From Amedibacillus dolichus DSM 3991 (GTDB lineage Bacteria > Bacillota_I > Bacilli_A > Erysipelotrichales > Erysipelotrichaceae), in assembly GCF_000154285.1 (NCBI RefSeq), contig NZ_DS483474.1, forward strand, positions 1 through 64,000: 64,000 bases of DNA. The letters are read 5' to 3'. The first letter of the stretch is position 1, and each line of letters begins with the position of its first letter. The position numbers and the translations under genes were made by a program. Positions 53,872-63,428 of the stretch are shown piece by piece. The notes below the pieces were generated by a model, which was given only the letters and a program-made list of their open reading frames with translations, had not been told where the DNA came from and did not search any database.

Positions 53872-55080
53872 TCAATGCATTTTTTTACGTAGCTTAAAGG
53901 CTATTTGACTAGCTTTAAACAACAGCTTATTTACCGGAAAGTCAAACTCTCCGACATATTCTAAAATGGTTGGGTGGAAGTTGCTTTTGAATTTTGTTAA
54001 ACCACCATCTAAGCTTCCTTCAATACCTCCCATGTTGCACCATTCAAAGCCTCTATCGAAACATGCTTGAATCGTATGATACCAAGTAAGATAAGGTGCC
54101 ATGTAGCGCTTAAAGGCATCGTCCATACCTGCATACAAAACCTCTGCGGTATTTCCAAACATTACACTTAATGTTCCACAGATATATACCTTCTTTCCAT
54201 GTAGGTCCAATTCTTCCTTCAACATCTTTTTTTGACGCTCTAAAGAAACCTGCTGTTCCTCTAAAGTAAAGCGTTTCTTCTTGGCATTTTCCGGACAAAT
54301 CTCCAATTCATGTAAGCAGGCAGTATAACGCTTTATTACCTCGTTGTATTCCTGTTCTAAATCAATATACGCCATTTGAAGAAGGGCATGTTCACCATAA
54401 ATCTCCATCAGTTTTCGGAAATATTCTTTATCCCGCAGATTGATTTGTTTACGTTCCTCTGTCAGCTTCATGAGATGAGCGAATTCCGCTACTTTTTCAA
54501 CACCACAGGTTTCTATTTGAAGCTTCTTTTTTTTGGCGGTATGAATATTGCGCTTCGCTCTCTTAGGAAGCTGTTCTATATAATCTTCACACTTTTTTAC
54601 CGATGCATGAAAGCGCGGCTGCACAGTAGCGTCCATTGTCGTTGAAAAACCACTATGAATACAACCGGCTGCCTGTAAATTCGCTATTGCCGTTTTAGCA
54701 CTTGTTAAAGCTTGTCGCTGTTCATCATCTAAGAAAAACTGCTTATAGACAATACCCGGATCGACCTTTACAAATAAACATCTTTTTTTCTTCGCCCATT
54801 TACGCAAAGCTTGAAAAAAATATATCACCAAATCTTTATCTTGATAATCCATAATCGGTCCTCTTGGAATATACATCATCGTAAAGCCCAAAGGCAATGA
54901 TTTAATAAGAATTGAAGCAGAGGCGACCAACTTCTCATCATCATAGACACCAACAATTTCATGCTTCCAATTATCCTTAACACTTGCCCACGCCGCAGAT
55001 TGCAAAAGATTGCTTAACGCATGCTGTGATACAAAAGCATCATGCTCCTGCTTAGGAATATTTATGTTAAACTGATACAT
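53872..55080 (-). CDS. FemA/FemB family peptidoglycan bridge ligase
   Basis: A 402-residue cytosolic aminoacyltransferase with two GNAT-like domains and the helical arm typical of the family (about 245-310, EVIKRYTACLHELEI then KKKRFTLEEQQVSLERQKK). Conserved YIPRGPIMDY and the C-terminal NMGGIEGS segment are seen. It adds amino acids from charged tRNA to lipid II to build the cross-bridge. ATG 55080 is selected because ACGGAGGTAGTGCG precedes it; in-frame codons up to 55158 add non-family residues. Confidence 0.9.
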   Translation of the reverse strand: MYQFNINIPKQEHDAFVSQHALSNLLQSAAWASVKDNWKHEIVGVYDDEKLVASASILIKSLPLGFTMMYIPRGPIMDYQDKDLVIYFFQALRKWAKKKRCLFVKVDPGIVYKQFFLDDEQRQALTSAKTAIANLQAAGCIHSGFSTTMDATVQPRFHASVKKCEDYIEQLPKRAKRNIHTAKKKKLQIETCGVEKVAEFAHLMKLTEERKQINLRDKEYFRKLMEIYGEHALLQMAYIDLEQEYNEVIKRYTACLHELEICPENAKKKRFTLEEQQVSLERQKKMLKEELDLHGKKVYICGTLSVMFGNTAEVLYAGMDDAFKRYMAPYLTWYHTIQACFDRGFEWCNMGGIEGSLDGGLTKFKSNFHPTILEYVGEFDFPVNKLLFKASQIAFKLRKKMH

Positions 55081-55740
55081 CGCACTACCTCCGTATATCA
55101 TTATTTTACCCATTGAATTCCTTATGATTATATCATATCCCCATGATTTCGCCATCATTTTCCTTTACGAAAAAACAAACACAGTCAAAAATACGGATAC
55201 GCATTTTCCTAGCTGTCTTTGTTCATGGATACTATCAAAAAGCAAACTTCATACTTATTCCATCATACTCTGACGCTTGAAAAGATTGATAAAGTCATTT
55301 TTTATATTCATTGCATTTTTCTTCTAAGAATCGAAAATCACAACATCTTTTTTGAACTCGAAAAGGCAAAGTATTATTGCTTCTGTTTATGTATAGGTTG
55401 TAAGTAATATCTCTAAGCTTCTCGCCATCACGATTTAACCATCGTAATTGATTTTGTAACAATGTTTTATATATTCTCCAATTATAAAATATGGGCTACT
55501 ACATCGTAGTTAGCCCAATCTTTTTTCGCTCCCATTTCTTTAACTGGTAGGGATCACCGCTTTTTAATACACCTATATTATAGCATTTTTCCATTTGTAT
55601 AGGTATTTAATGTTTCCAAATGCTGCACTTTCCTTTATGCAAAAACAAAGATAGTCGATACGTATCTCTCAAACACATGAACTTTTGACTGTCAAAGGAT
55701 ATAGCCGTAACAATCTACTCGAATACTTATTTTCTTATAG
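55081..55740. other. Intergenic region with a 28-bp repeat and a hairpin
   Basis: No supported gene. TTTCCTTTACGAAAAAACAA at 55159 extends to a 28-bp sequence that recurs with four changes at 55629-55656. A hairpin with GGGCTA/TAGCCC arms (55493-55517) precedes a T run. Short frames here lack ribosome sites. Confidence 0.5.
55491..55527 (+). terminator. Terminator-like hairpin without an adjacent gene
   Basis: GGGCTACTAC and GTAGTTAGCCC form a 9-bp stem with one bulge and a short loop; AATC then six T follow. No plus-strand gene ends here, so it may mark an unseen small RNA or a remnant. Confidence 0.6.
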
Positions 55741-58700
55741 CTATTCTGTTCTAAGTGCTGTTACCGGATCCTCTTTAGCTGCCTTACGTGATGGAATGAT
55801 ACCACCCAACAAGGTCAATAAGGTGCTTAATACAATCAGAATGACTGCCGCAAGTGGTGGTAAAGACGCATTGATTTGATTATTTCCCGCAATCGAATGA
55901 ATAATTTGATTTGCCGGAAGCAACAACAGCAATGTAATTACGATTCCGATGATTCCCGCCAACAATCCGATAATAAAGGTTTCCGCATTAAAGACCTCGG
56001 AAATATTACGCTTACTAGCACCGATGGCACGTAAGATTCCGATTTCTTTCTTTCGCTCCAGCACGCTGATATACGTAATAACTCCAATCATGATAGAAGA
56101 AACAATGAGTGAAATAGCTACAAAGGCAATAAGAACATAGCTAATGACATTGATGATATCACTGACTGAGGACATCAGCGTACCGACCATATCCGTATAT
56201 GTGATTACCTTATCTTCAGCACCCTGCTGCTCCATACGTTCATTATAGTTGTTTAAGATATTTAAAATTTCCTCTTTACTTTCAAAATCTTTGGGATATA
56301 TGTTGATTTGTGATGGACTGTCGAAATCCGCATAGCCAAGCTGCTTTAAGTTATTCTCATAAGTATAGCGTTCCTTGGACATCAAGGAAATCATCAGTTC
56401 GCCAAGCTCCTGCTCATTCATATTCATCGTAATAGCTTGTGCAAAGGCATTGGCATCAAAGGAAAATGCATCACTCATGGAAGTCTGTAAGTCCATTAAG
56501 CTTGACTGTAATTTACTCTGTATCGCCTGTGCCATGACACTTTCGACATCTTGCATATACGTTTGCATGATTTGTTGCAGCTGCGCTTGCAGATCATTGG
56601 ACTGTATTGTTTCCTGTAAGAATGAGTGAAGGATTACCTGTGCTTCCTCACTTTTCAAATATTCCATGAAGTATTTTCCTATATCCTGCATATCTGCTAA
56701 ATTATGCTCTTTTGCATAAGCATCATATCCTGCTAAAACCGTTCGTAAGCTTTTCTCCATCTGTTCCTTGCTGATGCTTATTTCTTTATTTTCCTTAATT
56801 GCTTCTTGTATCGTTTGATGAAGTACTCCGGCTACCTGTGGACTTTTCAAATACTCTTGTAAATGCGTTTGGTAATCAGCGAATGGATTGGTTTTTATAT
56901 ATTCCTCAAACCCCTTCATCAGTTTTTCCACAAGGGCTTGTAGCTGCTGTGGCTGTATAGATATATCCAGCTGTGTTAAAATCGCATTTAGATCCATTGG
57001 CGGAAGCTCGATTCCTGCCATGATTCCATTAAGATTTTGCATATCAGGCTTGAGCTTCGATGTATCGAATTGTATAGCCTCTCTCATTTTCGCTTCATCA
57101 ATCGTAAATAAGGATTTCATATCTAGGCTCGCAGTATCACCTTTCGCATCAAAGGCTTTTCCGGTAAATACATTGATATTTGGCTGTTTTTGCTGTGCCT
57201 TAACGATAGCACTGCTGCTTGCGTCTTTGATTACGTCCTTTACCAAAGCATCGGTATAATAAATACCTGACATCAGCATCGTTGCGGTTGCATCTTCCTT
57301 TGGTTGAACGATTCCAACAAGCTTCAAATCCTCACCCTTCTGTACAAGCTCTTGCATATACGCACGATCCTTGGTTTTATCCTTCCATACATGATAGGTT
57401 GCATCATAAGCATAATAATCGGCAGCATTTACACGTTTGAAGGTAATTCCTAGAATATCCTCATAATCGTAGGCATCATCGGCTTTGGGCACGATGACCT
57501 CCTCATTGCGAGCAAACTGCTCCACCATTTGATCCAGCTCTTTGGCATCACGAAGTCCTAAGGTGTATAACAGAAAATCCGTAACACTTCCTCGCCCACT
57601 TAAAACAAGCACACACTCGTTAGCATTTGTTGGCCAATGTCCTGCCTTTACATCATATTGATTCTTATACAATGCATCATTTTGTGGTAACGGATAAAAA
57701 ACATTGGTGCTCATCATGCTTGACATCATATTGTTAGAGCTGCTAGTAGAACCAAGACCAAGTGTTTGAAAGGATTGATCCGGGTGTACTTGGCGAACAT
57801 CATTTTCCTCCATACGATAAATTTGCGGAGTTATTTGATAGGTGTATTCCACTGCATTCGTATAGCGTTCAATACCCGATCCTCCTGTTTCAAGATATTG
57901 CTTGAGGCTTGCTAAATCGTTTGATCCGATAGTAGAAAACATACTTGTCAGCATATTGCCGACTTGAATATCGCCTTGTGGCTCTTGTTCCTCCTGCTGC
58001 ATAGCCTCTCCCATCATAGAGGTCATATCAAAACCGGAGCTTTGAATTTGCAGCGGATATTGCGATAAAGTGTTTTCTTCTACATCTTTAATATACGTAC
58101 TAACACCATTGGATAAGGATAAAATAGCTGCAATACCGATAATTCCAATCGATCCTGCAAAGGCAGTTAAGATCGTTCTTCCTTTTTTGGTTTTCAGGTT
58201 ATTGAAGCTTAGCGATAAGGAGGTCATTAACGACATAGAGGTTTTGCCCATACTTTGATGAACGGCTTGTTTTTCTTCCTCTACAACAAAAGGATTGCTG
58301 TCGGATATGATCTTTCCATCACGTAAATTTACGATACGATTGGCATATTGCTCTGCCAATTCGGGATTGTGCGTAACCATGACAACCAAGCGATCCTTGG
58401 CAACCTCTTGCAACAGATCCATGACCTGAATGCTTGTATCCGAGTCAAGTGCTCCTGTCGGCTCATCGGCTAACAGGATATCCGGATCATTTACCAAAGC
58501 TCTGGCAATTGCGACACGCTGCATTTGTCCACCGGACAGCTGGTTTGGCTTCTTGTGTAGCTGTGCACCTAAACCTACCTGCTGCAAGGCATGGATTGCC
58601 AGCTTTTTACGTTCACTTTTGGAAGTTCCGGAAATGGTAAGAGCTAATTCCACATTGGATAAGATAGTTTGATGTGGAATCAGGTTATAGCTTTGAAATA

Positions 58701-58962
58701 CAAAGCCAATCGTATGATTACGGTAGGAATCCCAATCCCGATCACGATAATTTTTTGTGGATATGCCATTGATAATCAAATCTCCGCTGTCATAGCGATC
58801 CAAACCACCGATGATATTTAACAATGTCGTTTTTCCTGAACCACTTGGCCCCAGGATTGCGACAAATTCACTATCACGCAAATGTAGGCTTACATCATCT
58901 AAGGCTTTTTGAACAAGTGTACCGGTTTTATATTCCTTATGAATATGTTTGATTTGCAGCAT
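55741..58962 (-). CDS. Fused ABC transporter ATPase/permease with large exposed domain (MacB/FtsX-like)
   Basis: A 1073-residue fusion: ATPase (1-225) with GPSGSGKTT Walker A (38-46), QLSGGQMQR-type signature and [10 protein letters not shown] Walker B; one membrane helix near 265-290; a ~600-residue extracellular region with helical, Gln/Met-rich stretches; then three FtsX-type helices (about 945-1065). The layout matches type VII ABC exporters that move lipoproteins, peptides or act in wall stress. The upstream lipoprotein gene is probably its partner. AAAGGAAGATATAC precedes the ATG. Confidence 0.88.
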   Translation of the reverse strand: MLQIKHIHKEYKTGTLVQKALDDVSLHLRDSEFVAILGPSGSGKTTLLNIIGGLDRYDSGDLIINGISTKNYRDRDWDSYRNHTIGFVFQSYNLIPHQTILSNVELALTISGTSKSERKKLAIHALQQVGLGAQLHKKPNQLSGGQMQRVAIARALVNDPDILLADEPTGALDSDTSIQVMDLLQEVAKDRLVVMVTHNPELAEQYANRIVNLRDGKIISDSNPFVVEEEKQAVHQSMGKTSMSLMTSLSLSFNNLKTKKGRTILTAFAGSIGIIGIAAILSLSNGVSTYIKDVEENTLSQYPLQIQSSGFDMTSMMGEAMQQEEQEPQGDIQVGNMLTSMFSTIGSNDLASLKQYLETGGSGIERYTNAVEYTYQITPQIYRMEENDVRQVHPDQSFQTLGLGSTSSSNNMMSSMMSTNVFYPLPQNDALYKNQYDVKAGHWPTNANECVLVLSGRGSVTDFLLYTLGLRDAKELDQMVEQFARNEEVIVPKADDAYDYEDILGITFKRVNAADYYAYDATYHVWKDKTKDRAYMQELVQKGEDLKLVGIVQPKEDATATMLMSGIYYTDALVKDVIKDASSSAIVKAQQKQPNINVFTGKAFDAKGDTASLDMKSLFTIDEAKMREAIQFDTSKLKPDMQNLNGIMAGIELPPMDLNAILTQLDISIQPQQLQALVEKLMKGFEEYIKTNPFADYQTHLQEYLKSPQVAGVLHQTIQEAIKENKEISISKEQMEKSLRTVLAGYDAYAKEHNLADMQDIGKYFMEYLKSEEAQVILHSFLQETIQSNDLQAQLQQIMQTYMQDVESVMAQAIQSKLQSSLMDLQTSMSDAFSFDANAFAQAITMNMNEQELGELMISLMSKERYTYENNLKQLGYADFDSPSQINIYPKDFESKEEILNILNNYNERMEQQGAEDKVITYTDMVGTLMSSVSDIINVISYVLIAFVAISLIVSSIMIGVITYISVLERKKEIGILRAIGASKRNISEVFNAETFIIGLLAGIIGIVITLLLLLPANQIIHSIAGNNQINASLPPLAAVILIVLSTLLTLLGGIIPSRKAAKEDPVTALRTE

Positions 58963-59020
58963 GTATATCTTCCTTTCCCTAGCTTATACCCTTATTTTTG
59001 GGGGTAATAAACATTTCTAT

Positions 59021-60040
59021 CTAATACGCAGTTCCATAGGATTCCCCACTTGGATTGCTTGTATTTAATACCGTAAGTGCATTGACTGCACCTTGTTGGA
59101 CATCTTCGTAAATTTCCTGCGCTGGTTGCTTTTGAGAGTACAAGTATGCAGCTTCACCATCAAAATATACCGCATACAATACTTCCGCATCATAATCAGG
59201 TATCATATTGTATAAGTTTTCTATGCTCGTTGCCTCCAATGCCATGTTTCTTGTTTCATAGCCTTGCCCCTCTACATCGTACACCTGATAAATAACGCTG
59301 CTGTAATCTTGCTTCACATCTAAGGAGGTAATCAGCGAATGTCCCTTGGCATTGATTTGCGGTAAAGAATAATAGCTTGTATAGCTTGCATTTGTTTCTA
59401 GTTCATCAATCATAGAAACAATATTTGTATCCTTTATCATTGCCGGTAAATTCACAAAACCATTCTTTGCGTATTCAATACCAAATTCTTTTTGAAAAGC
59501 CGTTAGCAGCTTATCTCCCTTGTCCATGACTTCTTTTAGATAAGGAATATTTTCGTATTCTACACGATTATCTTTGATTTGTATATCTACTTCTTGTTGC
59601 GTACTATCAATACATATATCATCTTGATAAACATTTCGTTGATAGCTTGCACGATAAACTTGATAAGCAGTGTCTGTGGATCTTACCACCGCTATATCTT
59701 GAATCGTCTTTGCATCGGCTTCCATTGTTTTTTTATAGGAATATACAATGCTTGGTTTTCCATAGTTTTCAAGTGAAAACGAAAAGGTTTCCTGTGCATT
59801 GTTTACATCTTTCCATGTAATATGCACGCTTCGATGATCTGCATCACTTACCACAGATGCGTCCTGTATGCCGATTTCCCAAGCATTCGAATCATAGCTT
59901 TTCGCTTTGCTTGCTTCTTCAAGCACCTCAATGGTTTCTGTCCAAAAATCTTGTTTTGCTTCCGGATCGCTTTTTTGACAAGCAGTCATAAGACATACAC
60001 TTAATAGGCATAAACCATACAATCTCCATCGTTTTTTCAT
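59021..60040 (-). CDS. Predicted lipoprotein of unknown function
   Basis: A 339-residue exported lipoprotein: basic start, hydrophobic core and lipobox LMTAC (Cys21). The rest is soluble, beta-rich and without a family I recognise. ATG 60040 fits GGAGGT nine bases upstream; an ATG at 60049 would abut that site. It is 58 bases upstream of the ABC exporter and shares its operon, so it may be a substrate-binding or accessory subunit. Confidence 0.78.
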   Translation of the reverse strand: MKKRWRLYGLCLLSVCLMTACQKSDPEAKQDFWTETIEVLEEASKAKSYDSNAWEIGIQDASVVSDADHRSVHITWKDVNNAQETFSFSLENYGKPSIVYSYKKTMEADAKTIQDIAVVRSTDTAYQVYRASYQRNVYQDDICIDSTQQEVDIQIKDNRVEYENIPYLKEVMDKGDKLLTAFQKEFGIEYAKNGFVNLPAMIKDTNIVSMIDELETNASYTSYYSLPQINAKGHSLITSLDVKQDYSSVIYQVYDVEGQGYETRNMALEATSIENLYNMIPDYDAEVLYAVYFDGEAAYLYSQKQPAQEIYEDVQQGAVNALTVLNTSNPSGESYGTAY

Positions 60041-60511
60041 ATTCTCCATACCTCCTTTCGTGTCCATAGATATTGAATATATTCAAAAGCATTTATTTTT
60101 TTACAGTTTAACACTGCTTTTCGGCTTTGTCAAAGCTCATAAAAAGAATCGCAGGATAAGCAAAAAAAAGCTTGGCACTCATTTGTGATTTTATAGCTTA
60201 CAGCTTCCTTATACCTACTAATAAAACATACCGTACACATAACCTATGCACCTGCATAATAGTGTCAATTTCCATTTATTATGCAATGTATTTTCTATGT
60301 TTTAAGCATTAAGTTTTCTATGACAAAGATAAAATATTATAGGCTTTTCTGTGTATTTATGATATCCTAAAAGTAGAAGGATTGTGAATGCTTGCACAAA
60401 GATTTTATATCCGTTCGTTAAACAGTTACAATTATCTTTATAAGCTATACATTTCTAGTTAAACGGGTTTATCGCATTCGCATCTGTATATCACGGAAGG
60501 AGGCGAACAGA
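60041..60511. other. Intergenic region between the lipoprotein promoter and the small peptide gene
   Basis: It contains the divergent minus-strand lipoprotein promoter on the left and the leader of the 34-residue peptide gene on the right. A TTGTGA/TTATAT pair with 17-base spacing (60382-60410) could drive the latter. No other gene is seen. Confidence 0.5.
60105..60133 (-). promoter_or_regulatory. Promoter of the lipoprotein-ABC operon
   Basis: A consensus TTGACA and TAAACT are spaced by 17 bases on the minus strand, about 65 bases before the start codon. Confidence 0.75.
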
Positions 60512-60616
60512 ATGCAAACGCTAATGAACATTTCCTACTTTTATATTTTTCTATTGCTAGTTTTAGGTGCGGCGGTGGTTTATATGGTGTACAAGTATTT
60601 AAAAAACCACAAATGA
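60512..60616 (+). CDS. 34-residue single-helix membrane peptide
   Basis: A short gene with an excellent ribosome site (GGAAGGAGGCGAACAGA) before ATG 60512. The peptide has a polar start (MQTLMNIS), one hydrophobic helix (about 9-26) and a basic tail (YKYLKNHK). A clear terminator follows 31 bases later, so it is a complete transcription unit. Size and shape are those of type I toxin peptides and of small membrane-regulator peptides; I do not recognise a family. The antisense frame at 60459-60641 is a shadow. Confidence 0.72.
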   Translation: MQTLMNISYFYIFLLLVLGAAVVYMVYKYLKNHK

Positions 60617-60647
60617 TTTTTATTATCAAGGATTTAAACAATATTTT

Positions 60648-60676
60648 AGGCTGTTGGCAATCGACAGCCTTTTCTT
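60648..60676 (+). terminator. Terminator of the small membrane peptide gene
   Basis: AGGCTGT and ACAGCCT pair around nine bases and TTTTCTT follows. Confidence 0.85.
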
Positions 60677-60679
60677 ATA

Positions 60680-60763
60680 TATGAAACAGTTTGTTTCTTT
60701 AAAAACAAGTTTGACTGTTTGTATCTTGTATTAAGTCTATAAACAAATATTTTCTGTTTCATA
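60680..60763. other. Long stem-loop downstream of the small peptide gene
   Basis: TATGAAACAG and CTGTTTCATA are perfect 10-bp arms 64 bases apart, with a second pairing TTTGTTT/AAACAAA inside. It could be part of an RNA, for example an antisense regulator, or a DNA-binding dyad. Confidence 0.5.
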
Positions 60764-60848
60764 GATTGTGCAGTCTTTTATAAAATACTTATGACGAATA
60801 TAAGAGTATCGTTAAAGCAATAAGTATTTCTTAGTTTATTACTATTGA

Positions 60849-60881
60849 AAAAAGCTCACCATAATATCCATTATGATGAGC
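60849..60881 (-). terminator. Terminator of pfp
   Basis: GCTCATCATAAT and ATTATGGTGAGC pair around four bases on the minus strand, followed by six T. Confidence 0.92.
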
Positions 60882-60892
60882 AAATGCTTTTC

Positions 60893-62551
60893 TTATTCTT
60901 TTTCTAATGCAAGTGTTCTTGTGGTAATATCACAAACCTCAGCAGGTCCGTAATACTGGATTGCACCAGGATATACGAAGCAAGTGTTTTCAGCCCATTC
61001 TTCACGGTGAGCTTCAAAGAATTTGAATGGTTTTCCCTCCAATTCAACAAGTGCTTTACGAATAACCGGTTTATCTTCTCCATGTCTTCTTTCGATGTTC
61101 ATCATCTTTGTGATTGGCATACCACCGGCTACCCATTCATTTGCCGGTTTTGATAGGTTACTGATCTTAGATAGATAACCGTTATAACCATACTGAATCA
61201 ACATAAATGCGTTGTATCCAAGTGAGTAGCAGTAATCAGAATCAAAGTTAGATGGGAATGCACATCTTCCTTCATAACCGAAGAAGTGGTGAAGTGCATT
61301 AAACTTACCGTTGTAAGTACCGGCAGCCTTGCGCTGAGCCAATTTGTCCGCAACCAATGCAGAGAATAGCTTTTCGGATTCAATCAAAGAAACCTGTACG
61401 TTACCGTGTGGATCTCTTTCTAAGAACAACTGCTGTTGGATTGCTTCCGGAAGAATTGCGAATACTTCCATAGATTCTTTTGTTAATCCGTTTTCAATGA
61501 AAGCATATTTTTCTTTCCAAGTAGGAAGTGCATTGAATGCATCTGCCTTTGAACCTGCCAACAATTCATTGATTTCGTGAATCAAAGTTGAGAATTCAGG
61601 AACGAACTCAACAACACCCTCAGGAATGATTGCTACACCGAAGTTCATACCCTTTGCGGCACGTTTTTCAACAGAATCCGCAATGTAGTCTGCAATCTGA
61701 GAAAGAGACATTTTCTTTTCAGAAACCTCTTCGGAAATCAAGCAGATGTTTGGCTGTGTTTCAAGTGCACATTCCAAAGCCACGTGAGATGCAGAGCGTC
61801 CCATAACCTTGATGAAGTGCCAATATTTCTTAGCGGAATTGGCATCACGTTCGATATTACCAATCAATTCGCTGTATGTTTTCGTTGCTGTATCGAAACC
61901 GAAAGAGCATTCGATATCTTCGTTCTTCAAGTCTCCGTCGATTGTCTTAGGACAGCCGATAACCTGAACACCTGTGTTGTTTGCTGCAAAATATTCAGCT
62001 AACACCGCAGCATTGGTATTGGAATCATCACCACCGATAATTACGATTGCGGTAATTCCATGCTTTTTACAAACCTCAGCAGCAACTGCAAACTGTTCGT
62101 TTGTTTCCAATTTTGTTCTACCGGAACCGATAATATCAAATCCACCGGTATTGCGATATTCGTTAATATATTGATCATCGAAAACCAAATAGTCATCTTC
62201 GATCAGTCCGCTTGGTCCGTTCTTGAAGCCATACAATTCATTGTCTGGATTGGTTGCCTTCAAAGCATCATACAAACCACAGATTACGTTGTGTCCGCCC
62301 GGAGCCTGTCCACCGGAAAGAATAACACCTACAACCTGTTTTTTAGCTTCTGATGTGTTTGCTCCCTTTTGGAAAGTGATTTCCTTTTTTCCGTATGTAT
62401 TTGGGAACAAAGCCTTGATTTTTTCTTGATCTGCAACACTTTGAGTTTCTTCACCCTCTAGCACGCTGATTTCGGAAATTCCGTTTCTCAACATTGCCGG
62501 AAGCTTTGGAGAATACTCGTATCTTGCTTTTTGTAACGATGAAATTTTCAT
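60893..62551 (-). CDS. pfp: PPi-dependent fructose-6-phosphate 1-phosphotransferase
   Basis: A 552-residue phosphofructokinase of the long, plant-like PPi group. GGDDSN (173-178) has the second Asp that excludes ATP, and PKTIDGD (201-207) carries the lysine typical of PPi enzymes. It reversibly phosphorylates fructose 6-phosphate with pyrophosphate, saving ATP in glycolysis. No ATP-type PfkA is in the window. AAGGAGATATAAT precedes the ATG. It is monocistronic with its own promoter and terminator. Confidence 0.94.
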   Translation of the reverse strand: MKISSLQKARYEYSPKLPAMLRNGISEISVLEGEETQSVADQEKIKALFPNTYGKKEITFQKGANTSEAKKQVVGVILSGGQAPGGHNVICGLYDALKATNPDNELYGFKNGPSGLIEDDYLVFDDQYINEYRNTGGFDIIGSGRTKLETNEQFAVAAEVCKKHGITAIVIIGGDDSNTNAAVLAEYFAANNTGVQVIGCPKTIDGDLKNEDIECSFGFDTATKTYSELIGNIERDANSAKKYWHFIKVMGRSASHVALECALETQPNICLISEEVSEKKMSLSQIADYIADSVEKRAAKGMNFGVAIIPEGVVEFVPEFSTLIHEINELLAGSKADAFNALPTWKEKYAFIENGLTKESMEVFAILPEAIQQQLFLERDPHGNVQVSLIESEKLFSALVADKLAQRKAAGTYNGKFNALHHFFGYEGRCAFPSNFDSDYCYSLGYNAFMLIQYGYNGYLSKISNLSKPANEWVAGGMPITKMMNIERRHGEDKPVIRKALVELEGKPFKFFEAHREEWAENTCFVYPGAIQYYGPAEVCDITTRTLALEKE

Positions 62552-62579
62552 ATTATATCTCCTTCTTTATAACAGTTAA

Positions 62580-62608
62580 ATTATAAGATATATTGCTGTA
62601 AAAGTAAA
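62580..62608 (-). promoter_or_regulatory. Promoter of pfp
   Basis: TTTACT and TATAAT are spaced by 17 bases on the minus strand, about 30 bases before the start codon. Confidence 0.7.
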
Positions 62609-62746
62609 CCTTTTACCCCATCATACAGCAACATACTTTTTCGGATATTTTTTCGGCAAATGGAACAAGTGGAGAATACTATTTAATTTTTTGATATTTT
62701 GATTACTTTTGACATACAAGTTTCAAATAGTGTCTGCACATAGTTG

Positions 62747-62775
62747 TTGATATTTGCTAAGCTGGATAGTATAAT
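62747..62775 (+). promoter_or_regulatory. Promoter of the AbiE operon
   Basis: TTGATA and a perfect TATAAT with 17-base spacing lie 47 bases before the antitoxin start. Confidence 0.85.
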
Positions 62776-62777
62776 AA

Positions 62778-62807
62778 CTGCATACATTATTTATTTTTTG
62801 TATGCAG
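62778..62807 (+). promoter_or_regulatory. Operator-like palindrome in the AbiE promoter
   Basis: CTGCATAC and GTATGCAG are perfect 8-bp arms around 14 bases, starting two bases after the -10 box and covering the transcription start. AbiEi antitoxins of known systems repress their own operon by binding inverted repeats here. Confidence 0.7.
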
Positions 62808-62822
62808 AAAGTTGGTGTATGA

Positions 62823-63428
62823 TTGAGTAAAAAAGAACTTTTAAAAACGATAATCGAAAATAATGGCGGCATTGCAAAAACTTCAGATTTTGCCGTTAAC
62901 GGGATAAATAAATACGAGGTAGCGGCTTTTTGTAAAAAAGGAGTCATTGAAAGAATTCGCAGAGGCTTTTATCAGCTCCCCCAAAGTAAAAATATTACAG
63001 AAGAACAGCTCATACGAAAGCTTCTTCCCCAGGGAATTATTTGTGTAGAGTCCGCTTTGTTTCACTACGGATATAGTGATTTTTCTCCCCGTAAATGGTC
63101 GATTGCTGTACCGAGAACAGCGTCCCGTAGCGTAAAGAACATTGAAGAATTTCCGATGAAGGCTTACTATATTCAAAAGGAATTTTTAGATATAGGTAAG
63201 TCCATAAGCAATTTTAACGGTGTAATATTGCCTGTATATGATCGTGAACGAACAATATGCGATTGTTTTAAGTACCGCACAAAACTTGATAACGAAATTT
63301 TTAATAAGGCTGTCAATGCCTATGCTGCCGATGAAAAAAAGAACCTTGCAAATTTGTCTAAATATGCAAAAGAAATGGAGCTTTATACAAAGGTTATGAA
63401 TGTAATGGAGGTGCTGCTTAATGCCTGA
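62823..63428 (+). CDS. AbiEi-type antitoxin (type IV toxin-antitoxin)
   Basis: A 201-residue protein with the N-terminal winged-helix domain of AbiEi (about 1-60, including GVIERIRRGFYQLP) and the C-terminal antitoxin domain (VPRTASRSV, VYDRERTICDCFKYR). It counters the nucleotidyltransferase encoded next and should also repress the operon. The start must be TTG 62823 because an in-frame TGA directly precedes it and the next ATG is far inside; no strong ribosome site is seen, which implies low expression. Confidence 0.88.
   Translation: MSKKELLKTIIENNGGIAKTSDFAVNGINKYEVAAFCKKGVIERIRRGFYQLPQSKNITEEQLIRKLLPQGIICVESALFHYGYSDFSPRKWSIAVPRTASRSVKNIEEFPMKAYYIQKEFLDIGKSISNFNGVILPVYDRERTICDCFKYRTKLDNEIFNKAVNAYAADEKKNLANLSKYAKEMELYTKVMNVMEVLLNA

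Noticed and set aside
55219-55407. 62-residue frame in the gap before the ABC exporter
   Set aside because: No ribosome site, unusual composition and no recognisable motif; it is part of a gene-free, repeat-containing segment.
60459-60641. 60-residue minus-strand frame
   Set aside because: It is antisense to the 34-residue peptide gene, which has a far better ribosome site and terminator.
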